The notes under the pieces: generated by a model
What the model saw: only the letters and a program-made list of their open reading frames with translations
What the model was told of the DNA's origin: nothing
Database searches by the model: none
Shown here: piece after piece, positions 33,031 to 42,088 of the stretch
How positions within the stretch are numbered: position 1 is the stretch's first letter
Layout: each line of letters opens with the position of its first letter
Assembly (NCBI GenBank): GCA_903832635.1
Contig: CAILCF010000003.1
Span: forward strand, 1 to 64,000
From: an uncultured bacterium
Lineage (GTDB): Bacteria > Patescibacteriota > Saccharimonadia > Saccharimonadales > Saccharimonadaceae
DNA length: 64,000 nucleotides
Reading direction: 5' to 3'
Translations under genes and position numbers: made by a program

Positions 33031-34170
33031 ATGGGTTTGATTATCGGTATCATCGTTGGGTTGTTAATTTTAATATTTTTAGTAACAATTCATGAGCTAG
33101 GACACGCAATTGTTGCAAGACGCAACAAGGTTGTCGTAGAAGAGTTTGGAATCGGATTCCCACCACGTGCAATTGGTAAAAAATTAAAAAGCGGTACACT
33201 ATTAAGTTTGAATTGGCTCCCATTGGGTGGTTTTGTCAAACTTCAGGGAGAAAATGATGCAGCTAATAAAAAAGGGGACTATGGAGCTGCAACTTTTTCC
33301 CAAAAAACAAAAATATTATTTGCAGGAGTTTTTGCGAATTGGCTTCTAGCAGTTGTGTTAATTACAATACTTGCATTATTTGGTTTACCAAAAGTTTTAC
33401 CAAATCAATTTACTTTCCCCGGAGACACGACAATAGTTAGTCAACCGGTTATTATTACAAATCTAACCCCGGGATTTCCAGCAGCCAAAGCCGGACTAAA
33501 AGACGGCGATACTATTATCAAATTTGCTGGTCAAAACGTACCTACCGTCGATATATTGCTGACTCAAATCAAAGCTTATGCAGGTAAAAATGTCTCTGTA
33601 GTATATCAAAGGAATAATATTCAACAGACAGCGGACGTTAAATTAAAAGCCAGTGGCAATAAAGAGATATTTGGATCCGGATTAGGCCAAAGGGAATCAA
33701 TCAAAGCCACATGGTCCGCACCAATTATTGGGATAGGGACAACAGCACAATTCACCTGGGTTACTATCCAGGGCGTTGGGGACCTTCTAGGAAGTTTAGT
33801 GCATGGATTGGCTTTACAGCTTAGTCCGGACGGTTTGGTCCGCAGTCAAGCCTCAAAAGAGCTCCATACAGTTAGTAGTAGCGTAGCCGGACCAGTAGGA
33901 ATTATTGGTACGATATTCCCAGCTGCGGAACAGGCTGGATTAATTCAACTGACATTCCTAACAGCAATTATCTCGCTGTCTCTGGCTGTAATGAATGTAC
34001 TACCAATCCCTGCCTTAGATGGTGGTCGATGGGCTACTATGGTCATATTTAGAATGTTAAATAAAAAACTTACAAAGGAACGTGAAGAAAGAATCCAAAC
34101 GATAGGCTTTTCAATACTGATGGGATTAGTAATTTTGGTAACTATTGCAGATGTCACAAAATTCTTCTGA
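33031..34170 (+). CDS. rseP: Site-2 membrane metalloprotease RseP family
   Basis: 379 aa. Active site HELGH (His21, Glu22, His25) in the first membrane helix, a PDZ domain at about 135-215 (GFPAAKAGLKDGDTIIKF), and the third zinc ligand in NVLPIPALDGGRW near 330. Four membrane segments. Cleaves membrane proteins such as anti-sigma factors or leftover signal peptides; no anti-sigma gene is nearby. Begins at the first base after the uppS stop. Confidence 0.93.
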   Translation: MGLIIGIIVGLLILIFLVTIHELGHAIVARRNKVVVEEFGIGFPPRAIGKKLKSGTLLSLNWLPLGGFVKLQGENDAANKKGDYGAATFSQKTKILFAGVFANWLLAVVLITILALFGLPKVLPNQFTFPGDTTIVSQPVIITNLTPGFPAAKAGLKDGDTIIKFAGQNVPTVDILLTQIKAYAGKNVSVVYQRNNIQQTADVKLKASGNKEIFGSGLGQRESIKATWSAPIIGIGTTAQFTWVTIQGVGDLLGSLVHGLALQLSPDGLVRSQASKELHTVSSSVAGPVGIIGTIFPAAEQAGLIQLTFLTAIISLSLAVMNVLPIPALDGGRWATMVIFRMLNKKLTKEREERIQTIGFSILMGLVILVTIADVTKFF

Positions 34171-34969
34171 AACAAACACTGAAAAGATTAAGAAAACGGC
34201 GGTTCATTTCACTTTTCATAAATGGTGGATGGTTTTTATATTACCCGCATGGATAGCAATTAGTTTTTATATTGCACAAAAATTCGCCCAGTTGTTACTT
34301 GATTTTTTGTTATTCGTAAATATAGCGCTGGATTCATTAAACTCCACCGTGGTAGAAACAATTATGACGATGATAGTGTATATCGTCACAATTATGCTCG
34401 TGATAGGTTTACCCTATGTAACAAAAAAATATCAAACAAGTTGGTCTGAAATTGGAATTAACAGATATCCACTTTGGAAAGACATCTTAATTACTCCAGC
34501 TGGTTTAATTATATATTATTTATTTTCAGCAATACTACTATTTTTGATGACCAAATTGTGGCCGGGATTTAATATCGAACAAGTACAAAAACTTGGTTTT
34601 AATAATTTAGTTTTACCGTACCAATATATATTGGCTTTTATATCTTTAGTAGTAATTGCACCTATTGCAGAAGAAATATTGTTTCGAGGATATTTATTTG
34701 GAAAATTAAAAAAAATCATCCCAATTTGGCTAGCAATTATTATAACAAGTTTGGTTTTCGGTGTATTTCATTTAGTAAATTCGGGTAATTCTGGTGTGCT
34801 TGGATGGAATTTGGCTATCGACACTTTTGCTCTAAGTGTTATTTTGTGCTTACTGCGGGTTTTTACCGACAGTTTATGGGCTTCAATATTATTACATATG
34901 GTAAAAAATGGAACTGCTTATTATATTGTCTTTATTTCTCCACTACTATTGGTTACACTGGGTAAGTAA
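34151..34969 (+). CDS. CPBP-family intramembrane metalloprotease
   Basis: 272 aa from the ATG at 34151, overlapping rseP by 20 nt. About seven membrane segments. The motif pair EEILFRGYLF (about 177) and FGVFHLVN (about 212) supplies the Glu-Glu and His residues of the CPBP (CAAX protease and bacteriocin-processing) family. Substrate unknown. Same operon as uppS and rseP; proS follows after one base. Confidence 0.88.
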   Translation: MSQNSSETNTEKIKKTAVHFTFHKWWMVFILPAWIAISFYIAQKFAQLLLDFLLFVNIALDSLNSTVVETIMTMIVYIVTIMLVIGLPYVTKKYQTSWSEIGINRYPLWKDILITPAGLIIYYLFSAILLFLMTKLWPGFNIEQVQKLGFNNLVLPYQYILAFISLVVIAPIAEEILFRGYLFGKLKKIIPIWLAIIITSLVFGVFHLVNSGNSGVLGWNLAIDTFALSVILCLLRVFTDSLWASILLHMVKNGTAYYIVFISPLLLVTLGK

Positions 34970-34970
34970 T

Positions 34971-36215
34971 ATGCGTATTTCAAATTTATTTACAAAGACA
35001 AGCAAAAACGTTCCGGCAGGTGAAATTGCTAAAAATGCTCAACTATTAATTAGGGCAGGCTATATCAGCAAAGTTATGTCAGGTGTATATGTATATGCTC
35101 CACTCGGATTAATGGTGCTTGAAAAAATTAAACAAATTGTTCGAGAGGAGATGAATTCTGTCGGTGGGCAAGAGTTGATAATGAGTACACTTCAAAAAAA
35201 GGAAACCTGGGATGTTACGGGTCGCTGGGATGACAAAGTTGTCGACATGTGGTTTAAGTCAAAATTACAGGATGGTAACGAAGTTGGGTTTGCTTGGTCA
35301 CACGAAGAGGCGATTATTGAAATGTTAAAAGAGTTCGTAGTAAGTTACAAGGATTTGCCGGTAAATGTATATCAGTTCCAAACAAAATTTCGGAATGAGC
35401 TTCGTTCAAAAAGCGGGATTATGCGCGGCCGTGAATTTTTAATGAAAGATATGTATTCATGCAGTATTGACGAAAAACAACACAATCAATTTTATAACGA
35501 CACTATCGAAGCCTATAACCGGGTTTTTGAACGATTAGGCCTAAAAGATGATACATATATGACTTTTGCCAGTGGCGGTGCTTTCACGCAGTTTAGCCAT
35601 GAATTTCAGACAGTCTGTGAAGCCGGCGAAGATACCATTTATTTGCATAAGGAAAAAAACATCGCTATCAACGAAGACGTGATGGATGATGAGAATTTGA
35701 ATAAACTTGGTATAAATCGAGATGAACTTGAAAAAGTTAAAACTGCCGAGGTTGGAAATATATTTAATTTCGGCACTAAAAAAAGTGAGGATACGAATTT
35801 TACCTTTACAAATAAAGAAGGGAACAAACAATTAGTATATTTTGGGTCCTACGGGATTGGGATTACTCGATTAATGGGCGTAATTGTCGAGAAATTTAGT
35901 GATGATAAAGGGCTTGTTTGGCCGGAAAACATCGCACCTTTCAAAATATATTTGCTACGAATCGGAGGCGACCAAGCTACAGGCCATACGAATGATTTAT
36001 ATCGGGAGTTCACCGAAAAAGGTTTCGAAGTACTATATGATGATCGAGACATTCATCCGGGGCAAAAATTTGCTGATAGTGAGCTTCTTGGTATTCCATA
36101 CCGTGTTACCGTAAGTGATAGAATGCTTGAAAATGACCAATACGAACTAGTTGAACGTAAAAATGGACAAAAAAGCTTGTTGACACGCGAACAACTGCTT
36201 GCTAAACTAGGCTGA
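34971..36215 (+). CDS. proS: Prolyl-tRNA synthetase, short form without editing insert
   Basis: 414 aa from the ATG at 34971, right after the CPBP stop. Class II motifs: motif 1 around APLGLMVLEKIKQIVREEM, motif 2 FQTKFRNELRSKSGIMRGREFLMKDMYSC, motif 3 GSYGIGITRLMGV. The anticodon-binding domain is at the C-terminus. The bacterial INS editing domain (about 180 aa between motifs 2 and 3) is missing, so Ala-tRNA-Pro may not be edited in cis. The E. coli enzyme is 572 aa. Confidence 0.94.
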   Translation: MRISNLFTKTSKNVPAGEIAKNAQLLIRAGYISKVMSGVYVYAPLGLMVLEKIKQIVREEMNSVGGQELIMSTLQKKETWDVTGRWDDKVVDMWFKSKLQDGNEVGFAWSHEEAIIEMLKEFVVSYKDLPVNVYQFQTKFRNELRSKSGIMRGREFLMKDMYSCSIDEKQHNQFYNDTIEAYNRVFERLGLKDDTYMTFASGGAFTQFSHEFQTVCEAGEDTIYLHKEKNIAINEDVMDDENLNKLGINRDELEKVKTAEVGNIFNFGTKKSEDTNFTFTNKEGNKQLVYFGSYGIGITRLMGVIVEKFSDDKGLVWPENIAPFKIYLLRIGGDQATGHTNDLYREFTEKGFEVLYDDRDIHPGQKFADSELLGIPYRVTVSDRMLENDQYELVERKNGQKSLLTREQLLAKLG

Positions 36216-36302
36216 TTGTAGAAAGCTTTGTATAATATACGCTATATGTAGTGTATAAGTTGGCGAATTAAACGCTATCTACTTAAAAAAAGGAAATATA
36301 TT

Positions 36303-36758
36303 ATGAAGAAATCATATATGATTACAAAACAGGGTAGGCAAGAACTTGAGATTGAACTCAAGTCCCTTAAGGGACATCGCAGTGAAATTGCTGCAAAAAT
36401 CGCAGAAGCTCGCGATTTTGGTGATTTAAGTGAAAACGCCGAGTATGACGTTGCACGCGAAGAACAAGGCCTAATCGAGACTAGAATCGCAGAAATAGAA
36501 GATATTATTTTGAATGCAGAGATAATTAAAAACGGTAATAAAACAAAAATTGCGCTTGGAAATAAAGTTGAATTAAAAAATGGAAAAAAGCGATATGTCT
36601 ACACAATTGTCGGCCCTGTAGAGGCAGACCCTCTTGAGGGCAGAATAAGCAACGAGTCACCAATCGGATCAGCTATATTTGGTAAAAAAGTCGGTGACAA
36701 GGCCACAATAGAAACTTCAAAGGGAAAAGTTGCATACGAAATTCTTAGCATTTGCTAA
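36303..36758 (+). CDS. greA: Transcript cleavage factor GreA
   Basis: 151 aa. N-terminal coiled coil with ARDFGDLSENAEYDVAREEQGLIETRIAEIE (the acidic tip DLSENAEY enters RNA polymerase), C-terminal FKBP-like domain with ISNESPIGSAIFGKKVGDKA. Rescues backtracked RNA polymerase. Has a TATAAT at 36231-36236 and a 60-nt leader ending in AAAGGAAAT. Confidence 0.95.
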   Translation: MKKSYMITKQGRQELEIELKSLKGHRSEIAAKIAEARDFGDLSENAEYDVAREEQGLIETRIAEIEDIILNAEIIKNGNKTKIALGNKVELKNGKKRYVYTIVGPVEADPLEGRISNESPIGSAIFGKKVGDKATIETSKGKVAYEILSIC

Positions 36759-36812
36759 TTAATCCAATAAAACACCATCTCAAAGATAAGATTATGCTAT
36801 AATGTAGCGGAT

Positions 36813-38324
36813 ATGGCGACATTAAAAGATTTTCGCGATGAGCGAATAAGGAAACTTAAAGTCTTAAAGGACATGGGTTTTAACTTATATCCTCCTGATT
36901 CTCATAGAACAAATAATACAGTTGATATTATAACTAATTTTGATAGTATGGATGGTCAAATTGTTACAGTTGCTGGTAGAATTGTCGGCATTCGCAAATT
37001 TGGCAAATTAGCCTTTATTGTAATCAGGGATTTTAGCGGGCAAATTCAACTTTTTTTGCAAACTGGAACGGTTGAGGGTTTAGATTCGAAAAACTCTCAA
37101 TTAGGTATAGCAGAACTACCACTTCTTGACAGTGGTGATTTCATCGAAGCAACTGGCAAGATAATTAAAAGTAAAACTGATGAGATCTCTATTGATGTAA
37201 CGAAACTACGACTTTTAACAAAAGCAATCAGACCAATGCCAAGCGCAATCGATGGTTTTACTAACAAAGAAGAACGTTTGCGCCGAAGATACATTGACAT
37301 GAATATAAATTTGAATGTTCGCGATCGATTTGTAAGGCGAAGCAAGTTTTGGCAAGCTACCCGTGATTTTTTGAATCAGAATGGTTTTTTGGAAATAAAT
37401 ATTCCAGTTTTAGAACACACTACTGGTGGTGCAGATGCTAATCCATTCGTGACACATATGGATGCATTAGACCAAGACTTCTATCTTAGGATTAGTCAAG
37501 AACTGCCCTTAAAGCGATTGTTGGGTGGTGGTTTCGAGAAAGTATACGATCTAGGGCCTCGATTTAGAAATGAAAACTATAGTGACGAGCATCTCCCAGA
37601 ACATATTGCTATGGAGTGGTACTGGGCATATGCGGACTGGAACGATGGGATGAAGTTTATCGAGGATATGTACAAGTATGTCCTAGAGCAAACTTTTGGA
37701 AAACTTCAATTCCACATAAATGATATGGATATAGATATGGGTAAAGAATGGGAAAAATGGGATTATTCAACCGTAATCAAAAACCGTTATAATATCGATG
37801 TCTTTGAAAGTTCAATGGAAGACATAAAAAAGGCACTTACTGATAATAAACTTGAAGTTCAGCAAACCGACAGTCGAGCAAGGGGTATCGACAAATTATG
37901 GAAAAATATACGGAAAGATGTCGTTGGCCCGGTTTGGTTGATTAATACCCCTAAATTCATTAGCCCACTATCTAAATCAAATCCTGATAATGACAGAACA
38001 GTTCAAAGGTTCCAACCAATTATTGCTGGTTCAGAACTGGGCAACGGTTTCTCGGAATTAAATGATCCGGTTGACCAATTAGATCGTTTTGTTGAACAGC
38101 AAAAATTACGTGAAGCAGGTGATGACGAGGCAATGATGTTGGATATCGATTTTGTTGAAATGCTTGAATACGGTATGCCCCCAGCGTGCGGATGGGGAAA
38201 TAGCGAGCGCGTATTTTGGGTTTTTGAAGGAGTAACCGCACGAGAAGGTGTCCCATTCCCTCAACTTCGCTCTGAGATTGACAACACAACTCGTGATATA
38301 TACCCGGATTTGAAGCTATTATAA
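36813..38324 (+). CDS. lysS: Lysyl-tRNA synthetase, class II
   Basis: 503 aa. N-terminal OB fold (about 50-150, VAGRIVGIRKFGKLAFIVIRDFSGQIQLF), then the catalytic core with motif 1 near RRSKFWQATRDFLNQNGFLEINIPVLEHTTGGADANPF and motif 2 VYDLGPRFRNENYSDEHLPEH. Motif 3, usually GLGIGIDR, is GWGNSERVFW here: the Arg is kept but the glycines and Asp are changed. Extended -10 TGCTATAAT (core 36798-36803) ends nine bases before the ATG. Confidence 0.93.
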   Translation: MATLKDFRDERIRKLKVLKDMGFNLYPPDSHRTNNTVDIITNFDSMDGQIVTVAGRIVGIRKFGKLAFIVIRDFSGQIQLFLQTGTVEGLDSKNSQLGIAELPLLDSGDFIEATGKIIKSKTDEISIDVTKLRLLTKAIRPMPSAIDGFTNKEERLRRRYIDMNINLNVRDRFVRRSKFWQATRDFLNQNGFLEINIPVLEHTTGGADANPFVTHMDALDQDFYLRISQELPLKRLLGGGFEKVYDLGPRFRNENYSDEHLPEHIAMEWYWAYADWNDGMKFIEDMYKYVLEQTFGKLQFHINDMDIDMGKEWEKWDYSTVIKNRYNIDVFESSMEDIKKALTDNKLEVQQTDSRARGIDKLWKNIRKDVVGPVWLINTPKFISPLSKSNPDNDRTVQRFQPIIAGSELGNGFSELNDPVDQLDRFVEQQKLREAGDDEAMMLDIDFVEMLEYGMPPACGWGNSERVFWVFEGVTAREGVPFPQLRSEIDNTTRDIYPDLKLL

Positions 38325-38342
38325 CCATGGTATTATAGATAT

Positions 38343-39026
38343 ATGATTGAGGTAAAGGGTGTAACGAAAATTTATGGTAAAAAGGACAACGAATTTAAGG
38401 CTTTGTCTGATGTAAGTTTTACAATACCAGACGGTGGAAGCGTAGCTATTCTTGGTAAATCAGGAAGCGGAAAATCAACACTTATGCATGTAATGAGTGG
38501 TCTTGATAAACCTCAAATCGGGCAGATAATTATTGATGGTAAAAATATACTGAAATTAAAAGCAAAAGAAATTGATAAATTTCGATCAAGAAAAATGAGT
38601 TTTATTTTTCAAAGTTTTTTCGTACAAGGTAACGAAAGTTGTTACAACAATGTAAGTCTTCCTCTTGAGATTGCTGACGTTTCCCCATCAAGACGCCGTA
38701 AAAGAGTAGAAGCGGCACTTAGGGCGGTTGAGCTATATGATAAGAAAAAAGCAAAGGCTAAGGAACTATCGGGTGGGCAAAAACAGCGATTGGCGGTTGC
38801 CAGAGCAATTGTTAACAGCCCTCAAATACTTTTTGCTGATGAGCCAACTGGAAATCTCGACAGTATCACTGGTAGGGTAATTGAAAACCTATTGTTTAAT
38901 TATCATAAAAAATTTCATGTTACATTAGTTCTTGTAACTCATGATCCTGAATTATCTGAACGTTGTGATATTCAAATCCATATTAAAGATGGTGTAATTG
39001 ACGAAATTAAAAGGAAAAAAGTATGA
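38343..39026 (+). CDS. ABC transporter ATP-binding protein (MacB/LolD type)
   Basis: 227 aa. Walker A GKSGSGKST, signature LSGGQKQRLAVARA, Walker B ILFADEPTGNLDS and H-loop VTHDPE. The sequence is of the LolD/MacB class that pairs with FtsX-like permeases. Extended -10 TGGTATTAT (38328-38336) ends six bases before the ATG. The permease gene overlaps by four bases. Confidence 0.94.
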   Translation: MIEVKGVTKIYGKKDNEFKALSDVSFTIPDGGSVAILGKSGSGKSTLMHVMSGLDKPQIGQIIIDGKNILKLKAKEIDKFRSRKMSFIFQSFFVQGNESCYNNVSLPLEIADVSPSRRRKRVEAALRAVELYDKKKAKAKELSGGQKQRLAVARAIVNSPQILFADEPTGNLDSITGRVIENLLFNYHKKFHVTLVLVTHDPELSERCDIQIHIKDGVIDEIKRKKV

Positions 39027-40306
39027 AAATTCGTGACATTGTAATCAGATCAGGAAGAAGCTTAAAACAAGCCAAAGCCAGAACTATACTAACAAGTCTA
39101 GCAATTGCGGTTGGTGCTTTTACTATTACCTTATCGTTGGCAGCTGGGGCTGGAGGTCGGGCATATACGGATCAAATTGTTAAATCCAATACTGATGCAA
39201 AGGAGTTAAGTGTTACAAAAACTCAACCAAAAAATCAACAAGGTCCACAGAAATATTCACCGAACTTAGGCAGTACTGCTTTATCAAGTGAGTTGGGTAT
39301 TCAGACGGTTCTAACTCAGGATGATATTTTAAAAATAAGCAAAGTTCCGAATGTAGACTCCGTTTCGCCAGATTATAATCCTGTAATTAAGTACATTACT
39401 CGGGTGAGTCAGGATAAGTACATAGCTTCAGTAAGTACTTTTAGTCCTAGTGTTACATTGACTTACGCTGCGGGATCGACTAACGGAGATATTGCTAATA
39501 ACGAAATTATTCTGACTGAAGAATATGTCGGAGCATTGGGATTCAAAAACGCTCAAGATTCAATAGGAAAAATGGTTGAGATCGCAGCCGATAAACTTTC
39601 AGCCCCTGTTACTGCACCGGAAACGAAAATTTTTCTTTTTAAAATTAAAGCCGTAAGTAGCAAATCGGGCTTAGCGTTTCGTTCGCAAAGATCTTTGCTG
39701 ATTTCAAACACTGTTGCAAAAACTTTGTATGATTATATTAATCAAGATACGCATAGCTATAACTACTTTTTAGGTGCCTCGGTACGTGTCAACAGCGCTG
39801 AAAATGCTGATTCAGTAAAAAATACATTAACCGGTATGGGATACACAGCGCAGACGGCTTCAGACATCCTAGGCGTAGTTAATACATTCATTAACGTTTT
39901 ACAGGGCATTCTACTCGGTTTTGGGGCGTTAGCAATACTAACGTCGATTTTTGGAATCATTAACACTCAATATATAAGTGTACTTGAAAGAACTCAACAA
40001 ATTGGCTTGATGAAAGCATTAGGTATGAGAAAACGTGATGTTGGTAGATTATTTAAAATAGAAGCCGCCTGGATTGGCTTTCTTGGTGGAGCAATTGGAA
40101 GCGGACTAGCATATGTCGTGGGGACTTTGGCAAACCCATTGATTAGTAAAGCGCTGGATTTGGGAGATATTCGTCTACTAATATTTAACCCTATAAGTAT
40201 GGTTATTGTTGTAGTTGGATTAATACTAGTTTCTGTTGCGTCTGGAATTTTGCCAGCACGCAAAGCATCAAAGCTGAACCCGATAGACGCGCTTCGCACC
40301 GAGTAA
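39023..40306 (+). CDS. ABC transporter permease (MacB/FtsX family)
   Basis: 427 aa. First membrane helix (about 20-42, ARTILTSLAIAVGAFTITLSLAAG), a large extracytoplasmic domain (about 45-285), then three membrane helices including LTSIFGIINTQYISVLERTQQIGLMKALGMRKRDVGRLFKIE, the FtsX/MacB signature. No MacA-like adaptor gene is adjacent. Mechanotransmission or peptide/lipoprotein handling is possible; the substrate is unknown. Confidence 0.9.
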   Translation: MKIRDIVIRSGRSLKQAKARTILTSLAIAVGAFTITLSLAAGAGGRAYTDQIVKSNTDAKELSVTKTQPKNQQGPQKYSPNLGSTALSSELGIQTVLTQDDILKISKVPNVDSVSPDYNPVIKYITRVSQDKYIASVSTFSPSVTLTYAAGSTNGDIANNEIILTEEYVGALGFKNAQDSIGKMVEIAADKLSAPVTAPETKIFLFKIKAVSSKSGLAFRSQRSLLISNTVAKTLYDYINQDTHSYNYFLGASVRVNSAENADSVKNTLTGMGYTAQTASDILGVVNTFINVLQGILLGFGALAILTSIFGIINTQYISVLERTQQIGLMKALGMRKRDVGRLFKIEAAWIGFLGGAIGSGLAYVVGTLANPLISKALDLGDIRLLIFNPISMVIVVVGLILVSVASGILPARKASKLNPIDALRTE

Positions 40307-40346
40307 TTAATAGTAATGAAGAATAATATTCTGTTACAATAAGAGT

Positions 40347-41591
40347 ATGTTAGATATTCGATATATTCGCGATAATACAGATAAAGTACAACAAAGTAGT
40401 AAAGACAAAGGTTATGAAATTGATATCAATAGGCTATTGGCATTAGATACAGAGCGTCGAAAACTTTTAACTCAAGCCGACGAACTGCGCACAAAACGCA
40501 ACGACAATATCTCCAAAATCAAAGGAGTAAAACCTACACCCGATTTGATAGCAGAAGGCAAAAAAATCAAAGAGCAAATTACTGAACTTGAATCAAAAAC
40601 AAAAATATTATCTGATGAATATACGATTTTATTGAATAGTGTACCAAATGTAATTAATGAAGATGTTCCAAAAGGCGGCGAAAATGACAGTGTCGAGGTA
40701 AGAAAATATGGCGAACAGCCAACCGGGGCGGTTGATCACCTAGACTTTGCATTAGCTCGTGATTGGGTTGATTTTGAACGTGGAGCCAAAGTTGCCGGTG
40801 CAAAATTTTACTTTCTAAAAGGCGACTTAGCACTCTTAGAAAATGCGATATACCAATTTGCCTTAGATTTTATGGTTAAGAAAAATTTTACGTTTATGAC
40901 CGTGCCCCATATGGTATCGTCGAGAATAATGACAGGTGCCGGGTTTGCACCTCGTAGTAGTGACCAGAGTGACGAATATTCAATTGAAGGCGAGGACTTG
41001 TCCTTGATTGCTACAGCCGAAATTCCTTTAACCGGTTATCACGCTGACGAAATAATTGACGAAGAAAAACTTCCGATATGTTATGTCGGATATAGTCCTT
41101 GTTATAGAAAAGAAGCAGGTACTTACGGCAAGTTCACTCGCGGTTTATTTCGCGTACATCAATTTAACAAACTTGAAATGTATGCTTTTACATTGCCGGA
41201 AAAAAGTACTGAAATGCATGAGATGATTTTAAAAAACGAGGAAGATATTTGGCAGGCCATCGGAGTGCCATATCACGTGGTAAATATTGCAGCCGGAGAT
41301 TTAGGTGCACCTGCTGCTAAAAAATACGACCTTGAATATTGGTCACCAGTCGATAATATGTATCGGGAGCTAACAAGCTGTTCAAACTGTACAGATTTTC
41401 AAACCCGAAGTCTTAATATCCGAGTTAGACGAAAAAATGGCAATGTTGAAGTTCTGCACTCATTAAACGGCACTGTCGTTTCATTAGCCCGATCGATTGT
41501 TGCAGTATTAGAGAATTTCCAAGATAAAGACGGTACACTAAAAGTCCCAAAAGTACTACAACCTTATCTAGATAATCGCGAAAAACTATAA
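40347..41591 (+). CDS. serS: Seryl-tRNA synthetase
   Basis: 414 aa. N-terminal antiparallel coiled coil (about 28-100) that binds the tRNA-Ser variable arm, then class II motifs: motif 2 YSPCYRKEAGTYGKFTRGLFRVHQFNKLEMY, motif 3 LNGTVVSLARSIVAVLENFQ (the usual Gly before Arg is Ala). Extended -10 TGTTACAAT ends six bases before the ATG. Confidence 0.95.
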   Translation: MLDIRYIRDNTDKVQQSSKDKGYEIDINRLLALDTERRKLLTQADELRTKRNDNISKIKGVKPTPDLIAEGKKIKEQITELESKTKILSDEYTILLNSVPNVINEDVPKGGENDSVEVRKYGEQPTGAVDHLDFALARDWVDFERGAKVAGAKFYFLKGDLALLENAIYQFALDFMVKKNFTFMTVPHMVSSRIMTGAGFAPRSSDQSDEYSIEGEDLSLIATAEIPLTGYHADEIIDEEKLPICYVGYSPCYRKEAGTYGKFTRGLFRVHQFNKLEMYAFTLPEKSTEMHEMILKNEEDIWQAIGVPYHVVNIAAGDLGAPAAKKYDLEYWSPVDNMYRELTSCSNCTDFQTRSLNIRVRRKNGNVEVLHSLNGTVVSLARSIVAVLENFQDKDGTLKVPKVLQPYLDNREKL

Positions 41592-41612
41592 CTTAAATAG
41601 AAGGAGGATGGA

Positions 41613-41984
41613 ATGATTTCACAAATTAAAGTAAGTGGGATAGCCTATGAAGTCGATGATACTACACGCAAATATGCAATAAAAAGAATTGGAAGACTTG
41701 ATAGTTATCTTCCTAGGCATGCACGTAAATCCGTATCAGCTGAAGTAAAATTAGAGCAAGTCAACCACGACCATGGCAATAAATACGAAGCAGAAGTGTT
41801 GCTGAGTATACCGGGGAGTTTAATCACAGCCAAAGACTCGACTAATAACATATTTGCAGCAATAGATATTGTTGAAGCTAAAATTCGGTCGCAACTGAGG
41901 GATTATAAAGAAACAAATATCGCACATATTGGTAAAAGACGTATAATGAGTCGTTTTAAAAAGAGTTTTAAACGCGAATTATAG
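41613..41984 (+). CDS. hpf: Ribosome hibernation promoting factor (HPF/RaiA short form)
   Basis: 123 aa. MISQIKVSGIAYEVDDTTRKYAIKRIGRLDSYLPRHARKSVSAEVKL and DIVEAKIRSQLRDYKE match the HPF/YfiA fold; no long-form C-terminal dimer domain. Basic tail. Binds the 30S decoding site to idle ribosomes. Strong ribosome binding site AGAAGGAGGAT; co-transcribed with serS (21-nt gap). Confidence 0.9.
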   Translation: MISQIKVSGIAYEVDDTTRKYAIKRIGRLDSYLPRHARKSVSAEVKLEQVNHDHGNKYEAEVLLSIPGSLITAKDSTNNIFAAIDIVEAKIRSQLRDYKETNIAHIGKRRIMSRFKKSFKREL

Positions 41985-41996
41985 CGATTTCATCTC

Positions 41997-42025
41997 TTGT
42001 AAAAATGCCATTTTGGCTCTATAAT
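41997..42025 (+). promoter_or_regulatory. secA promoter
   Basis: TTGTAA (41997-42002), exactly 17 nt, TATAAT (42020-42025). Leader about 50 nt. Confidence 0.75.
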
Positions 42026-42043
42026 AAGTTGCAGTATTTCGTT

Positions 42044-42088
42044 ATGGGACTTTATTTTGAAGGAGTAAGAGTTTATTCGTTATGGTAA
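42044..42088 (+). CDS. Possible 14-codon upstream ORF overlapping the secA start
   Basis: ATG at 42044 opens a frame MGLYFEGVRVYSLW that stops with TAA at 42086-42088. The secA ATG is at 42082-42084, so the two overlap out of frame. The strong GAAGGAG (42059-42065) lies inside it, 16 nt from the secA ATG, a longer gap than usual. Translation of this frame could control access to the secA start. SecM does a related job in E. coli but no similarity is claimed. Confidence 0.3.
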   Translation: MGLYFEGVRVYSLW

